A stretch of 24,763 bases of DNA from assembly GCA_900642245.1 (NCBI GenBank), contig CAAAJI010000245.1, forward strand, positions 58,890 to 83,652, in the 5' to 3' direction. Under the pieces are notes generated by a model, which saw only the letters and a program-made list of their open reading frames with translations, ran no database searches and had not been told where the DNA came from. Both the position numbers and the translations under genes were made by a program. This document shows positions 1-10,093 of this stretch, in pieces. The stretch is from Fragilaria radians. Its lineage: Eukaryota; Bacillariophyta; Fragilariophyceae; Fragilariales; Fragilariaceae. How positions within the stretch are numbered: position 1 is the stretch's first letter; each line of letters opens with the position of its first letter.

Positions 1-1045
1 CCATTGCGTAACTCGTGGGCGTAGCATTTCCGTCTGCATGGAAGGTAATTGCACCGAATATAAAGTACAGCAAATCAACGGCTCCTGTAAGTATCAGCCA
101 CTTGAATGGCGATATATGCACCATCTTTAGTAGGATGTGACGTTCACACCGCTTCATGTAATCTGATATACGAAGAGTGATGGGAAGATCGTTGGCCTGA
201 ATAAAGTGAAATTTTAATTCATGGAATCGCACTTGCACTAAAAGGGATTGATGTCTATGCGACAGACGAGGAAACCGAGCTTTCTGTTTGAGAATCTCCC
301 AAAACTTTTCAAGGTTTGTAAGTGTAAACTGAATTTCACTCCCCCGAAATCCCTTGGATGATTTACCACCAGATAATGATGGGATGCCGGATCCATAATT
401 TGTATCTGAAATTAAAATGCGTTTGCTTTTCTCACTGACAAGTATGTGGGAAAGTTCCTTGCAGACAGCATCGAATTCCTCACGAATTTCCACGTAATGA
501 TGCAAATCTTGATACTCTATCTTCACCCATAATCTGTATGAGTTGCGAGAGATGAAAAATGCCATAATACCTGACTGAAACGCGTTGAACAAGGATGTGA
601 AGAAGAGAGTGAAGTGTACATCCGTAAACACTTCTTTCACTGCCTTATCAAGACCGGCATCGAACTTGTACAAGAGATAGATGACAAGTTCAACAATTCC
701 AATTAAAGCCACTTTCAGAGTTATAAAAAAAGGAAATCATATTAGACGGAAGTGACATCGGATCGATTTTTGCAAAGGTATGACAAACAGGGTACATTGA
801 AGGCCCATCAAAATCACTGATAATTATAACTCACATTCAGCATAAACACCCTCCAAGACAGTTCTAAGAAATGGCATTCGAGCTGCTTTCGTATCAAGTT
901 TGTCTCGAACAAGTTGAAGTAATAACATAAGTACCAACGACATCACCGCCACGCTCAGGATGGTGTAATCTAGGGAAGAAACCGATTCATATTTCGCTTT
1001 AATATCCTCCTTGATAACCCTTGCAACATTTGTGAATCCTACCAT
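1..1045 (-). CDS. MLO-like multi-pass membrane protein, N-terminal part (two exons, runs off left edge)
   Basis: Exon 1 is 1045..835 (70 codons plus one base) and starts at an ATG in the context AAAATGG. The donor GTGAGT lies at 834..829. A 123-base intron ends with AG at 713-712, and exon 2 (711..1) continues in phase with no stop to the window edge, giving about 307 residues. A hydrophobic helix lies at residues 27-46, others at about 71-86 and 102-124, and one just before the edge. After the 102-124 helix comes an R..(x)..W..xE pattern, and later a stretch reading FHELKFHFI, then ISDYMKRCERHILLKMVHIS, then a tryptophan and a membrane segment. This order and these residues resemble the MLO family (Pfam Mlo): a helix starting with His, the R/W/E that follows it, and the conserved cytosolic stretch before the fourth helix. 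MLO proteins are seven-TM plasma-membrane proteins with C-terminal calmodulin binding; that end lies outside the window. The family call is inferred from pattern, not from a search; the exon structure is seen directly. Confidence 0.62.
712..834 (-). other. Intron of the MLO-like gene
   Basis: The donor is GTGAGT at 834..829 and the acceptor AG is at 713..712, after a pyrimidine-rich tract (CCTTTTTTTATAACTCTGAAAG on the minus strand). The intron is 123 bases long, phase 1. Without splicing the frame meets TAA four codons past the donor. With splicing, the reading frame stays open for a further 236 codons. Confidence 0.7.
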
Positions 1046-2460
1046 TTTGATTGAGTTGAATTAGATGAACGACAAATAGGTATGATGATCGATGAAGTCT
1101 TAGGCTTAGCTTCGAGTATTTTTTTGAAATTTTAATTCAAGTTTATGCCTTGAACTCGCTTCTATGTCAAAAGGACTAGAGTAAGAAGCAGGAAGTGGGT
1201 TTGATTCAATTTGTTATCTATCGGAGTTTTGTTTTGAGTGAACTGCCTGCACTGGTCTACGTCTTTTGGATTCGACGAATGTGTTGGAATCGGTTTCGAT
1301 TTGAAGTTGTCCAGAATAATATTCGTCTCCGATAAATTAAAGAGCAGCGTTTCTTTCCTCATTACTTATGTCTGTACTCTGATGGGGTCATCGCTCTAGC
1401 GAAGGATGTCTAGTAAGTACTGTGATATAAGTGTCTGATAACGACGTTGTCATGATATGTAGGATGACTTTGAATGCCACTTACACATCGCTATGAAGGA
1501 TGACTTCGAAGAATGTTTGCGAAGTATCATTACGTGCCATTGAACATTTAACTTCGGCTCATAACCCAAAGAGGTAATTTTTTGCAGAGTCGCGCGCATA
1601 GATGGAAGATCGTGAGGAGACTACAACAGGAATTAGAAAAGCAAATTTAGGATTAAACTATTAAAAAACTAGTGGTTCAAACAGTGTAAAAACTTGATAG
1701 GTCTACTTCTTTTCATAAATTTAAGAAATTCAATTTTTACTCATGAATAAGATCATTTAATCGCTGCGATGGAAGCCATCTCACTCTACCGTGGGTACAC
1801 CAACGCATTTCGTGCGCATCCAATTTCCCCTATTGTATCCGCAGATAGTGTGTGTCTCTTGTTTGCATCCAAAGGAACGGCATATGTGCTGACAATTCTT
1901 TGTATTCCCCAAAGGACCATTTGATAACGGTCCACCTTAGTGCAAACCATGGAGCAGTTTCAAGGCTAAATAAATGTGCCAAAAAATATGCTGGAGAACC
2001 TATTTCCTTCCCCTCTTATGCTGAGATGCTAAACCAATAAATAACAATGCCAAAGACCTCCTGAACTCAATTTGGTTCAATATTTCGTTATCCCCCCATG
2101 AAGTACAATATGCGGACTGCAAAGAAAAAAGGAAACATATTAGTGAGGTTTGAACCCACTAACCTCAAAATAGTTTACCTTAAGAATTACTTAAGGAAAA
2201 TAAAAAATGTGTATTTAAACAGTTGGGTTAGACCATAAGTTCCAACATCAACGCACTAACTAAACCCATAGGTTCGTTAACTAAACCAACAGTGCGGTTA
2301 AAACGGCATATCGAAAATAGGGCTTATTTACAAGTGCCAAAGTGCACTCCAGATTCACTGGAAATTTTAGTGATCAAGATTGAATCAGTTAATTTCTACA
2401 ACTAAAAAGCATTATAATTAATCAAATTACACTTCTATCACCAATATCACATTAAGATAC
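1046..2460. other. Intergenic, no convincing gene
   Basis: The minus-strand promoter of the MLO-like gene must lie just right of 1045. Short open frames on either strand (for example a 51-codon ATG frame from 1769 on plus) have no recognisable motif. A weak near-repeat AGGATGACTT is seen near 1462 and 1498, and the nonamer AACTAAACC recurs near 2257 and 2280. I see no promoter motif I can defend. Confidence 0.4.
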
Positions 2461-2469
2461 TTTCTACAG

Positions 2470-3095
2470 GCCTAATCGGTGGCATAGTGCAGAAGCACAG
2501 ACAAGTTGGGCATTGATCTCCACAACAGCAATACTGAAATATGTACACAACTCATCCAATCATTTGTAGCCAATATATTTCCAATGAAATAGGTTAATTG
2601 CGCACATTGTTGTGATTGTCAAATATGTGACCATATTTGAGAAGATTATGGGAAGGCTCCAGGAAACTGAAGTTCAATATTTTGCTGGTTACTGTCCCTG
2701 CTCACCACTTGTTTGTCCATTTACTACCTTGTCGTATTTCAGCTCCGTATGTTGCCGTGATTTTCATGACAAACTCCTCTTATTTCATGCAGATTACTGT
2801 AGGCTAATGGTCCAAAGTTGTCCATTCAGAGTGGCAACACCACCTACAATATGTAGTAAAGGATGGTTTTCAAAATGCTCATCAATTTCTCTACGATGAA
2901 TATATTTTGACCAGAACCTCCTTATTATTAACAATATCAGATGCAAAGATACCTATAGAAGCAAGTTCAATAAGCGCTACAACAAAGCCTGTGTGCATGA
3001 TCACAACTCATCCTGAGTGTGACAAGCATTCAGTAGCACTAAGAAGCAAAGAAGTTATGTTAAATTCAAGCTCTAGGCGTATTTGGGACTGAACA
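2470..3095. pseudogene. Coding-like relic of uncertain strand
   Basis: On plus, two open frames (2612-2899 and 2907-3092) follow each other with one frame change near 2900. On minus, the same region also reads as short protein-like stretches, for example ELASIGIFASDIVNN and ENHPLLHIVGGVATLNGQLW, with a frame change at the same place and several stops. Open frames on both strands often mark an old coding sequence whose true strand is unclear. I do not recognise a family. Composition is a little less AT-rich than the flanks. It could also be chance. Confidence 0.25.
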
Positions 3096-3919
3096 TTATA
3101 CATTTTACACATATGGTCAGGATTATTCTCTTATTGTGTATGCACTTACACTCTTTCTTTGAATTGCATAAGTAAGAGACCTTCGAGAATTATCATTCTG
3201 TCTCTTCAGCGGTTACGCTGCTACGAGATTTCTTCCTTCCTTACAAGCATATCGTTTGCAACATTTTTTTACTTTCTCATCCCTTATTGATCGACCATAA
3301 TCAATTGTGGTGTGACTCTACACTTCTTGTATCAAGTAGGCCTTGTTTCCGAATTTCCTATCCAGGCTAGATTATAAGCATACACATTTAAGGATATAGG
3401 GGGGGGGGGGAATACCCATGATTCCATGATAAGTATGATCCTATCTGTCAAACTGTTTATGGCAAGGAAGAATGAGTGAGACATGAACTATTTTGGTTAT
3501 TATTTATTAAATGAAATACTTTTTAGTGTAGAGCACAAGTTTGAGCGTCAAAATGTCAAGCCTTTCTTTCGATAGTAAATGAATGACATCGATTTTCGAA
3601 ATTATTGACTTTCCGATACGGAGAAATTCGTTTTTTCCTCAAAGATGAAATTATACTCACGAAAACATTTGCTGCATAAGACATGTCTTAAACTGGACTC
3701 AAGCGACATCTTATAAGCAGTTGGGAAAAACAAATAGAAATACAAAAAATCTAAGTACAAAACGAGTTTAGATATTAGCCTCCTAACAACAACAAGCTTG
3801 GGCTTGCTGGGAGTGTGAGTAGCTTTTCCTAACTCGTGACTCATTCCACGCAATGCCTCCAACGAAAAATTCAATCAAATGACGATTCGTATTTGATGAT
3901 TCCCAGTTAGTTACTGAGT
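3096..3919. other. Intergenic, 5' flank of the first GPCR-like gene
   Basis: Apart from the G12 run it holds no supported gene. A 90-codon minus-strand frame (3602-3874) has no family signal and sits where the promoter and 5' UTR of the plus-strand receptor gene are expected. The bases just before the receptor start read TTACTGAGTATGGCT. Confidence 0.4.
3399..3410. repeat. G12 homopolymer
   Basis: Twelve consecutive G on the plus strand inside AT-rich intergenic DNA, between a TATA-like ATATA and AATACCC. Such a run is unusual for this base composition, and its length is prone to slippage and sequencing error. Confidence 0.9.
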
Positions 3920-5353
3920 ATGGCTATCCTAACTGACGGTCAAATCATCGCATTAATCCTCGTGGGTGCCTTATCCTCAATTCTTTCCATGCTTGGATCA
4001 TTGATGATAACTTATATGCTATCCAAATCCAAAAAGAAGTCAGTTTACAATCGTATCATGTTTGGAATGTCCCTCTTTGACATCGTCAATTCATTTTCAT
4101 TCTTAATTGCTCCATTTTTACTTCCAGGATCCGGTGGACGCAAATGGGCCTTTGGCAATGATCAAACATGCACTATTCTTGGTTTCTTCTCTCAACTGGG
4201 TAATGCTGTACCTTGTTACAACGTATCATTGACAATTTATTTTCTTTTGACTGTTGTTTTCGGTGTGAGCGAATCAATAATATCAAGAAGGATAGAACCT
4301 ACACTACACTGTATTTCCATTGTCTACCCCCTCATAACTGCATCCGTTGGAGCTGGTTTGAACCTATTCTCCGAACTGGAATTAGGTTTGTCATGTTGGA
4401 TTGGTGAATATCCAAAAGGATGCGAGGATGATCCTGAAATAATTTGTATAAGTACCTTGATTGGGTGGCTCTACAGTGGGGTGCCATTAGTTGGATCTCT
4501 TATTTTCCTCATTGTATCAAACGCCATGATATATCTCAAAGTCAAAACAACAACAGAGAATTCTAAGCGATTCTCAATAGACTTCGTAATCGGCAACATG
4601 ACTCAATCTGAGTTTCTTGGATCAACAATTGAAAAGGGGACTGAAATATGCGACAATCAAATCGATAAGCGAGTGGAGTTTTCAAATACGACTGAGTCGG
4701 TAAAATGTCGATTGCCAATGCGTGACGTTAGGAATGAATCAAGAGGCGATTCTTTCGGTAACAGGAGGAGGGAATCTTCCTACATAGGGCGATATGAATT
4801 GAATCCAAGAGAGGAACAAAGAGCTCCAGTAAAAAGCAATAAAAATCGGGAGGTCGCCATGCAGGCAACTTTATATGTGTCCGCCTGCGTTTGTACTGTA
4901 TCTTTCATGATTGCTCTGCGGATAATTGAAAGCTGCGGACTGAGGAGAGAAGATGAATCCAAAGTTATTTGGTTATCCTTTCTAGCTCAATCTACGTATC
5001 CCCTCCATGGGTTCTGGAGCTTACTTATCTTTGTTCGCCCGAAATATGTTCGCTGGCGACAAAGAGAACCGACATTGTCACGATTTTGGGCATTAAAAAA
5101 AAGTATAACGAGCAAAAGTCCCTCTACAAGTATATCAAGACGGAGGCTTTCTTGGCATAGATATTCAAGTGAATTCTACCTTACTGAAGATCCGTCGTCG
5201 ATGATACAAAATCTTTCCCAAAGTATAAATGCCTCGGGAGGATTAGAATGTAAGTTTGGGGCCTTAGAAGGGGTTGATGAATCTTGTGACGAGGTGCCTA
5301 ATCCAGGGGAGAAGCAAGAATTTTGTAAAGAATCAGATAATGCATTACAATGA
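3920..5353 (+). CDS. Seven-transmembrane GPCR-like receptor with long third intracellular loop
   Basis: Uninterrupted 477-residue frame, ATG to TGA, no intron. Hydrophobic segments lie at about 8-33, 43-67, 85-116, 127-150, 175-205, 313-334 and 348-372, which is the 7TM pattern. Cys84 at the start of TM3 and the cysteines of the second outer loop (Cys159, Cys168, in the motif CWIGEYPKGC) can form the usual TM3-ECL2 disulfide. TM2 begins after YNRIMF; TM7 ends in FVRPKY, replacing the animal NPxxY. The third inner loop is about 105 residues, hydrophilic, and rich in Arg, Ser and Glu; the roughly 100-residue tail is Ser-rich, so both could be phosphorylated. The neighbour at 6418-7521 is a paralog in convergent orientation. 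Known of the family: diatoms carry many such rhodopsin/cAMP-receptor-like 7TM proteins with unknown ligands. I infer a plasma-membrane receptor coupling to a G protein; the ligand cannot be read. Confidence 0.85.
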   Translation: MAILTDGQIIALILVGALSSILSMLGSLMITYMLSKSKKKSVYNRIMFGMSLFDIVNSFSFLIAPFLLPGSGGRKWAFGNDQTCTILGFFSQLGNAVPCYNVSLTIYFLLTVVFGVSESIISRRIEPTLHCISIVYPLITASVGAGLNLFSELELGLSCWIGEYPKGCEDDPEIICISTLIGWLYSGVPLVGSLIFLIVSNAMIYLKVKTTTENSKRFSIDFVIGNMTQSEFLGSTIEKGTEICDNQIDKRVEFSNTTESVKCRLPMRDVRNESRGDSFGNRRRESSYIGRYELNPREEQRAPVKSNKNREVAMQATLYVSACVCTVSFMIALRIIESCGLRREDESKVIWLSFLAQSTYPLHGFWSLLIFVRPKYVRWRQREPTLSRFWALKKSITSKSPSTSISRRRLSWHRYSSEFYLTEDPSSMIQNLSQSINASGGLECKFGALEGVDESCDEVPNPGEKQEFCKESDNALQ

Positions 5354-5387
5354 GATAAATGCTGAAAACCAAAAGAGAAAACATCAC

Positions 5388-5393
5388 AATAAA
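5388..5393 (+). promoter_or_regulatory. Possible polyadenylation signal AATAAA
   Basis: AATAAA begins 35 bases after the receptor stop codon, on the right strand and at a plausible distance. The motif is common by chance in AT-rich DNA, and its use in this lineage is not certain. Confidence 0.3.
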
Positions 5394-6417
5394 TGCTAGT
5401 GATTATTTTGCATGGCTTTATAAGGCATTATAGGAGTGTATTCAGACTCGTCCAAACAGTTGTATAGAAGCCTTTGAGCATTTTTGCACAGCCTTGCTTC
5501 AAACTACATCCTTTTGCTAGTGAAAGTCAAAATATAAATGTCAATTCAAGTCTATGATTATTGATTGCAATTATTTGAAAGTTAATCTTCACGCTCAACC
5601 CTCTTTAAGCATTTGAGATGTGCAGAAAACTCCAATTTCAACAATTTGCACTTCTTAGATTCTGTTTATGCCAACTACACTTAGTTAGATAGTGTCCATG
5701 TTATCACCTATTGCTTGCAGGCCCTACCAGAATTTCATTTTACATTGGAATTTTTTTTCGCTCCTTCAAGTTTGTGTCCTATTTTGTTTGGCAATTTCTT
5801 GTAATGGCATGTCAGGATCACTATTGTTGTCTGTTTCTCTAGTTTCAAGATATTGTCATTGGTTTTCGTTTTCATGTCCTCATCAATAGCAGATAAGACA
5901 CTCCACAAGGCAGTTTTCTTTGCTTTCCCTGCTTACTTATCTTATTTCACTTTACTTTTTATGCTACTAGATCCTCAATCATTAAACGTATATGCATGTA
6001 ATCTGAGTATTATTCTAAATACCTAACAGACTAGTCTCATTGATTGAGAAATTTCAGAGTCATAAAGCAATTTCTGCACGGAATAAATTGAGATCATCTG
6101 GATTGCAGTCACAATTGTGTCAACAATAAAGTGAGCTGTCTAACTTTTCATTTTGCTGGAACTAAATTTGCAATTTTGGAAAAGAAAGTTCAACTCCAAT
6201 GATGCTCGATTTCAGGGTGAGATCTTCGAAGTAATTACTATCATTTCATCAAGAAATAATCCTGTTGCAAAAATAGAATCTGCCATGACAACATCTTTCC
6301 ACTTACGATTGTCAAGGTCTGTTGTCGTATTTTACGTGGATGATAACTCTACGAAACCTTCATAAATGTTACAGACAGAATAGGCAGAAGCCATTGTTTC
6401 AGGATCATCTTGCATTC
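5394..6417. other. Intergenic space between the two convergent receptor genes
   Basis: About 1 kb of AT-rich DNA that must hold both 3' ends. Short frames on both strands show no family motif. A lone CAGGCCCTA at 5718-5726 resembles the terminus of the MITE at 17.8 kb, but I found no partner terminus or target duplication here. Confidence 0.4.
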
Positions 6418-7521
6418 TCACTTGCTGTCATGACTACCAGCTTCGGCACTGTCAAGTTCTTCGCGAACCGGAGTTTCTTGTTGTGCTGAAGTATCAATTG
6501 CTAACTCGGGGGCAAAAGCATCAATAACCTCAAGTGTTGATTCCGTTGATCTACTTCCGAAGATGATTTCCTGAAGTAGAGAGTACGTGGATTCACTTTC
6601 GCCGCGATCCATCCGTAGCAGAATATATCTGGGTCGAATATATATCAGGAAATTCGATAAGCCCGCAAGAGGCAATATCAACTTGACAAATGATGCCAAC
6701 GCAAATCGACTCGAAGAATTCTCAGTTGAAATGAACGCAGCGAAGACTAAGAGCGAATAAGGAAGGAGAAAAGATGCTATGTAAAGCAGAGCTTGGTTGA
6801 CAGCTTCCTTGAAGTGATCAAACCTTGATGATATTCTTAATCGCGATGCAATCATGCTTTGTTTCTTAGAGTGCCATATGATGCATACCATAGCCAAAAT
6901 AAACACAAGAAAGGGAGGAAAATTTAGGCAGATAACAAAAACATTGCGGATTAGGTTAGCCATTTTCCCTCTGGTACATTCGATATCACTACCACTTCTA
7001 GAACAACCTTGAGGGAATTCGTAAATACCGCACCATCCCCCTACGTAAAGTAGAGGATTATATGAGTCTGTAATGAAAATCCACAAACAAAAGATCAAGG
7101 GGAGTAAAATTGATATGATGTGAGTGAGTGGCTCAAGAGTCGCAGTCAGGAAATCTTGGGGTGTTGATCGCACAATAATGAGATAGTAGTACAATGCCAG
7201 TCCAGCATTGTAATAACTAAGCGACGAGAAGAATGAAATGATGAATCCACTGGCTTCACAAGAGCTTATATTGCCTCTTGCACCCCAAAATAAGCCATTA
7301 GGAACGGCAAGAAAGCCAAAAATGAAGTTTATTGAAGTCGCACAATCTATTATCGAAATCACAAACAATATTCGATGGTAGACATGCTTGAATTTGATGC
7401 TTCTATCTCTCCAAATGATCCAAAGGATGAGAGAAGATCCTGTTAAGGATAATGCTCCTGATATAGCGGAGCATAGAACAAGGATTATCTGTTGTGGAAT
7501 AGAGTATAAGTCGGTGCTCAT
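6418..7521 (-). CDS. Seven-transmembrane GPCR-like receptor with short third intracellular loop
   Basis: Uninterrupted 367-residue frame on minus, ATG at 7521, no intron. Seven hydrophobic segments lie at about 9-35, 47-72, 88-116, 131-150, 186-213, 241-262 and 272-295. Landmarks shared with the receptor at 3920 are YHRILF before TM2 (YNRIMF there), Cys88 at TM3, LEPLTH before TM4 (IEPTLH there), the ECL2 cysteines in WCGIYEFPQGC, QALLY at the start of TM6 (QATLY there) and IYIRPRY at the end of TM7 (FVRPKY there). The third inner loop is only about 25 residues, against about 105 in the paralog, and the tail is about 70 residues, acidic and Ser/Thr-rich. The shared landmarks show common descent; convergent orientation argues against a simple recent tandem copy. 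Ligand and G-protein coupling are not readable. The receptor call rests on topology plus the shared cysteines. Confidence 0.85.
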   Translation of the reverse strand: MSTDLYSIPQQIILVLCSAISGALSLTGSSLILWIIWRDRSIKFKHVYHRILFVISIIDCATSINFIFGFLAVPNGLFWGARGNISSCEASGFIISFFSSLSYYNAGLALYYYLIIVRSTPQDFLTATLEPLTHIISILLPLIFCLWIFITDSYNPLLYVGGWCGIYEFPQGCSRSGSDIECTRGKMANLIRNVFVICLNFPPFLVFILAMVCIIWHSKKQSMIASRLRISSRFDHFKEAVNQALLYIASFLLPYSLLVFAAFISTENSSSRFALASFVKLILPLAGLSNFLIYIRPRYILLRMDRGESESTYSLLQEIIFGSRSTESTLEVIDAFAPELAIDTSAQQETPVREELDSAEAGSHDSK

Positions 7522-7530
7522 GTGATGTTT

Positions 7531-7552
7531 CTAGTGATCGATCGATCGATTG
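7531..7552. repeat. GATC-rich short tandem repeat upstream of the minus-strand receptor
   Basis: GATCGATCGATCGATTGATC lies about 10-30 bases upstream of the receptor ATG at 7521, so it falls in its 5' UTR or core promoter. It is a short imperfect tetranucleotide tract and is self-complementary. Function is unknown. Confidence 0.6.
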
Positions 7553-10080
7553 ATCAATTTCAATCAAATCTTTGGCTTGGGTTGCAAACATGTGGTTGTA
7601 AAAAATTATGACCCCATAGATGTAGAAAAAACCTTTTCAAAACTTTTTTCGAGCGTGATAAAGGTATGAGGTCTATGCTGATCCACAAAAATGCTATAAG
7701 CATGGTCTCCTTCTTAAAACAACAATTGCTTTCACAAGACCTACACTGAATGCGTGATTTGGAGTCATTGCAGCATAAATTGAAAGAATAGATTTGTTTG
7801 CGTGGATTAAAATTTACAGCAACCTTTTATATGCATATTCCTTAACCTAATTAAATGTTACTGAACTTTTTGCTTTAACGGCAAATCAATAGCCATCACT
7901 TGAAATTGTCCCTTCCCTTAATTATATGAGCACTAAGATCTGGTGAGGAATATACTCACTAGCATCATGTACTCAGGTGAAAATGCTGTCAATTCTACAG
8001 TTGAATTATTGACATAAATTTAAATTCTCACGAGGAAAAAATCTCTAGCCTTATGTGTCCTCTGGCATGTAGTCTTGCTGTTTACGGAGCAAATGATTCA
8101 CAAGTCAAGAACGTAATGATGCTTTTTGCTTCAAGGTGAACGTCAACATTGGAAGGTAGTAACGTTGATTAAACTTTGCATGAAATAGCCCTTACTGAAT
8201 TTTGGAAACAAGTTTCTATGTTTGAGATTTTGCCCAATCGAGAACTTTGTCAAGAAATGTGTTGATTCCTGGACACGTGAAATGTGTTAGATATTTCGCA
8301 TTGCCAATATAATTTAGGATATAGATGAGACTTTTGACATAATGAAAACAAATACAGAATTTGCAAATGAAAATCTGCATGCCTCTTACGATCCATCATT
8401 AAATAAGCACATCTTTTGAAGATGACGTACCGTCTATCAGCACAGATACCCTTGAAATGTTGTCCATTTAGGAGCCTTGAAAGTAATTATTTCTCAAGTT
8501 TGGGCATGTCATTCTGTAAAGCTGTATAACTTAAGAAACCGTAGAAAATAAAATGATAAGTATAAAAAATTCTAAGGAAAAATGCCTTTCATTAAAGACT
8601 CAAAAATAATTGTGTTTCTGTAGCTATGCATTTTTGGTGTTTCCATCCGTTGCATTTAGAAAGCCATAAATATCGGAATTATGGCTTTTTTATTCCTTTT
8701 TTAATAGATTTCATCTTCATATTTCTAAGTCCAAGTCCATTTGTTGGCTTGACTTTTACACCTTTTCTTAGGTGATTGGTCGCAATATTTCTTGATCGAT
8801 TTGAAATATATTTTTTGAGGTAACCGCAACTATAGAAATTAAATAGTATCAAGTTAAGATCGCGTGTTTATTAAAAAAAATTGTTCCGAATTTAACATAC
8901 AATCAGAGAATCTCAATTCTCTGGATTATCGCTTTCAGAAGAAACAAACAACTTACTTATAATTCAATTGTAATTATTTCGATCATATCTAAGGATATAC
9001 CAATTGATCGAACATATTCCACATTCGATCTCTAAGAAATCTGTCACACTTCAGGGTTGGGAATGAAATGTCACCCTAGTTCACTTCCTTTCACCAGTAA
9101 CTTGCTTGTCTCAAGCAGGGTTTCTGGACCACTTATAACGCAAGTTGTTTACGAATTCGAAAAACAAACCATGTCAAAAGGTGCGGAATAAGAATGGGCC
9201 TCCAGTGAGTTATAGACAATTTCAGGAGGATTGCCATGAAAACTATAGCTAACAGTCATTCAAACAAAACGCGAAAATGAGTTGTCATGGATAGCTCTCA
9301 GCGAACTGTCCAATGTAAAAGCACGAACATGATTTATTATTCAGTTTGATGTTTACTGAACAACCTGTGTTTCACATCCGTTGAATTCAATATCCCATTT
9401 ACTTACACTTGTCTAGAGCATGAGAAAATTTCTTCCCAAGTAGAAAATGGGAAGAAATTTATGCAACAATGATTGATTTTGTAAGTGCTGGAAACTCACT
9501 GCAAGAACCAGAATTTCCATTTATTAAGTGTATGTATTGTCGTTCTGTCTTTCATTAGGTACATCTATTTGTCTTGATGAATGGTAGATGCTATGTGAAT
9601 TATAATCTACTAGTGCTTAATTAAAGTTTCATTTTTGAAATTCTGCGAATTGATCATATAGTGGCTGATAAAAAAGTGACTCTGAGTCAAGACAATCAAC
9701 TTTAGCGGTTTAACTTCATACACCCTTATCACACGACTTAGATTCAAACAAAAGTATAGTCTTCCAGATCACGTCTTGAACACAACACCATACAGAAAGA
9801 ATATTTGTAAGTGAACACCAAAATCCAGGATATTGAGGATACAAAGAGCTCAATAGCTAGTCAGTTATGAGCAACTCCCTCACTTTCAAAGGTTTAGGAT
9901 TTCTAATCGTATTGAAATTTGACCAGAGGGTGCTAAATAGATTTTAGCTAAGCTTCTTTATGACTAAGGCTCTATCTCATATATTGCGCAAAGTACTTGA
10001 AACTTTGATGGTCATGATTATTCAATTGTCCACATACACTGATATTTATCTAGGTAAGGATGACATACTCGTGATTGTTT
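7553..10080. other. Long AT-rich intergenic region
   Basis: About 2.5 kb with dense stops in all six frames and no supported gene. The only structure I can defend is the hairpin at 9426-9460. The left end must contain the promoter of the minus-strand receptor. No tRNA-like or rRNA-like segment was seen by eye. Confidence 0.45.
9426..9460. repeat. Perfect 13-bp inverted repeat with 9-base loop
   Basis: AAATTTCTTCCCA (9426-9438) is followed after nine bases by its exact reverse complement TGGGAAGAAATTT (9448-9460). It is not next to a supported gene end on either strand, so a terminator role is not shown. It could be a small palindromic repeat or a remnant of an inverted-repeat element. Confidence 0.8.
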
Positions 10081-10093
10081 TTATCTGACCAAG

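Noticed and set aside
3602..3874. 90-codon minus-strand frame divergent from the first receptor gene
   Set aside because: No family motif, AT-rich codons, and it overlaps the expected promoter and 5' UTR of the receptor.
4213..5160. Small frames inside the first receptor gene in other phases
   Set aside because: Shadows of the 477-residue receptor frame.
5718..5726. CAGGCCCTA resembling the MITE terminus, in the space between receptors
   Set aside because: No inverted partner GGGCCTG within reach and no 8-bp direct repeat found, so a second MITE is not supported.
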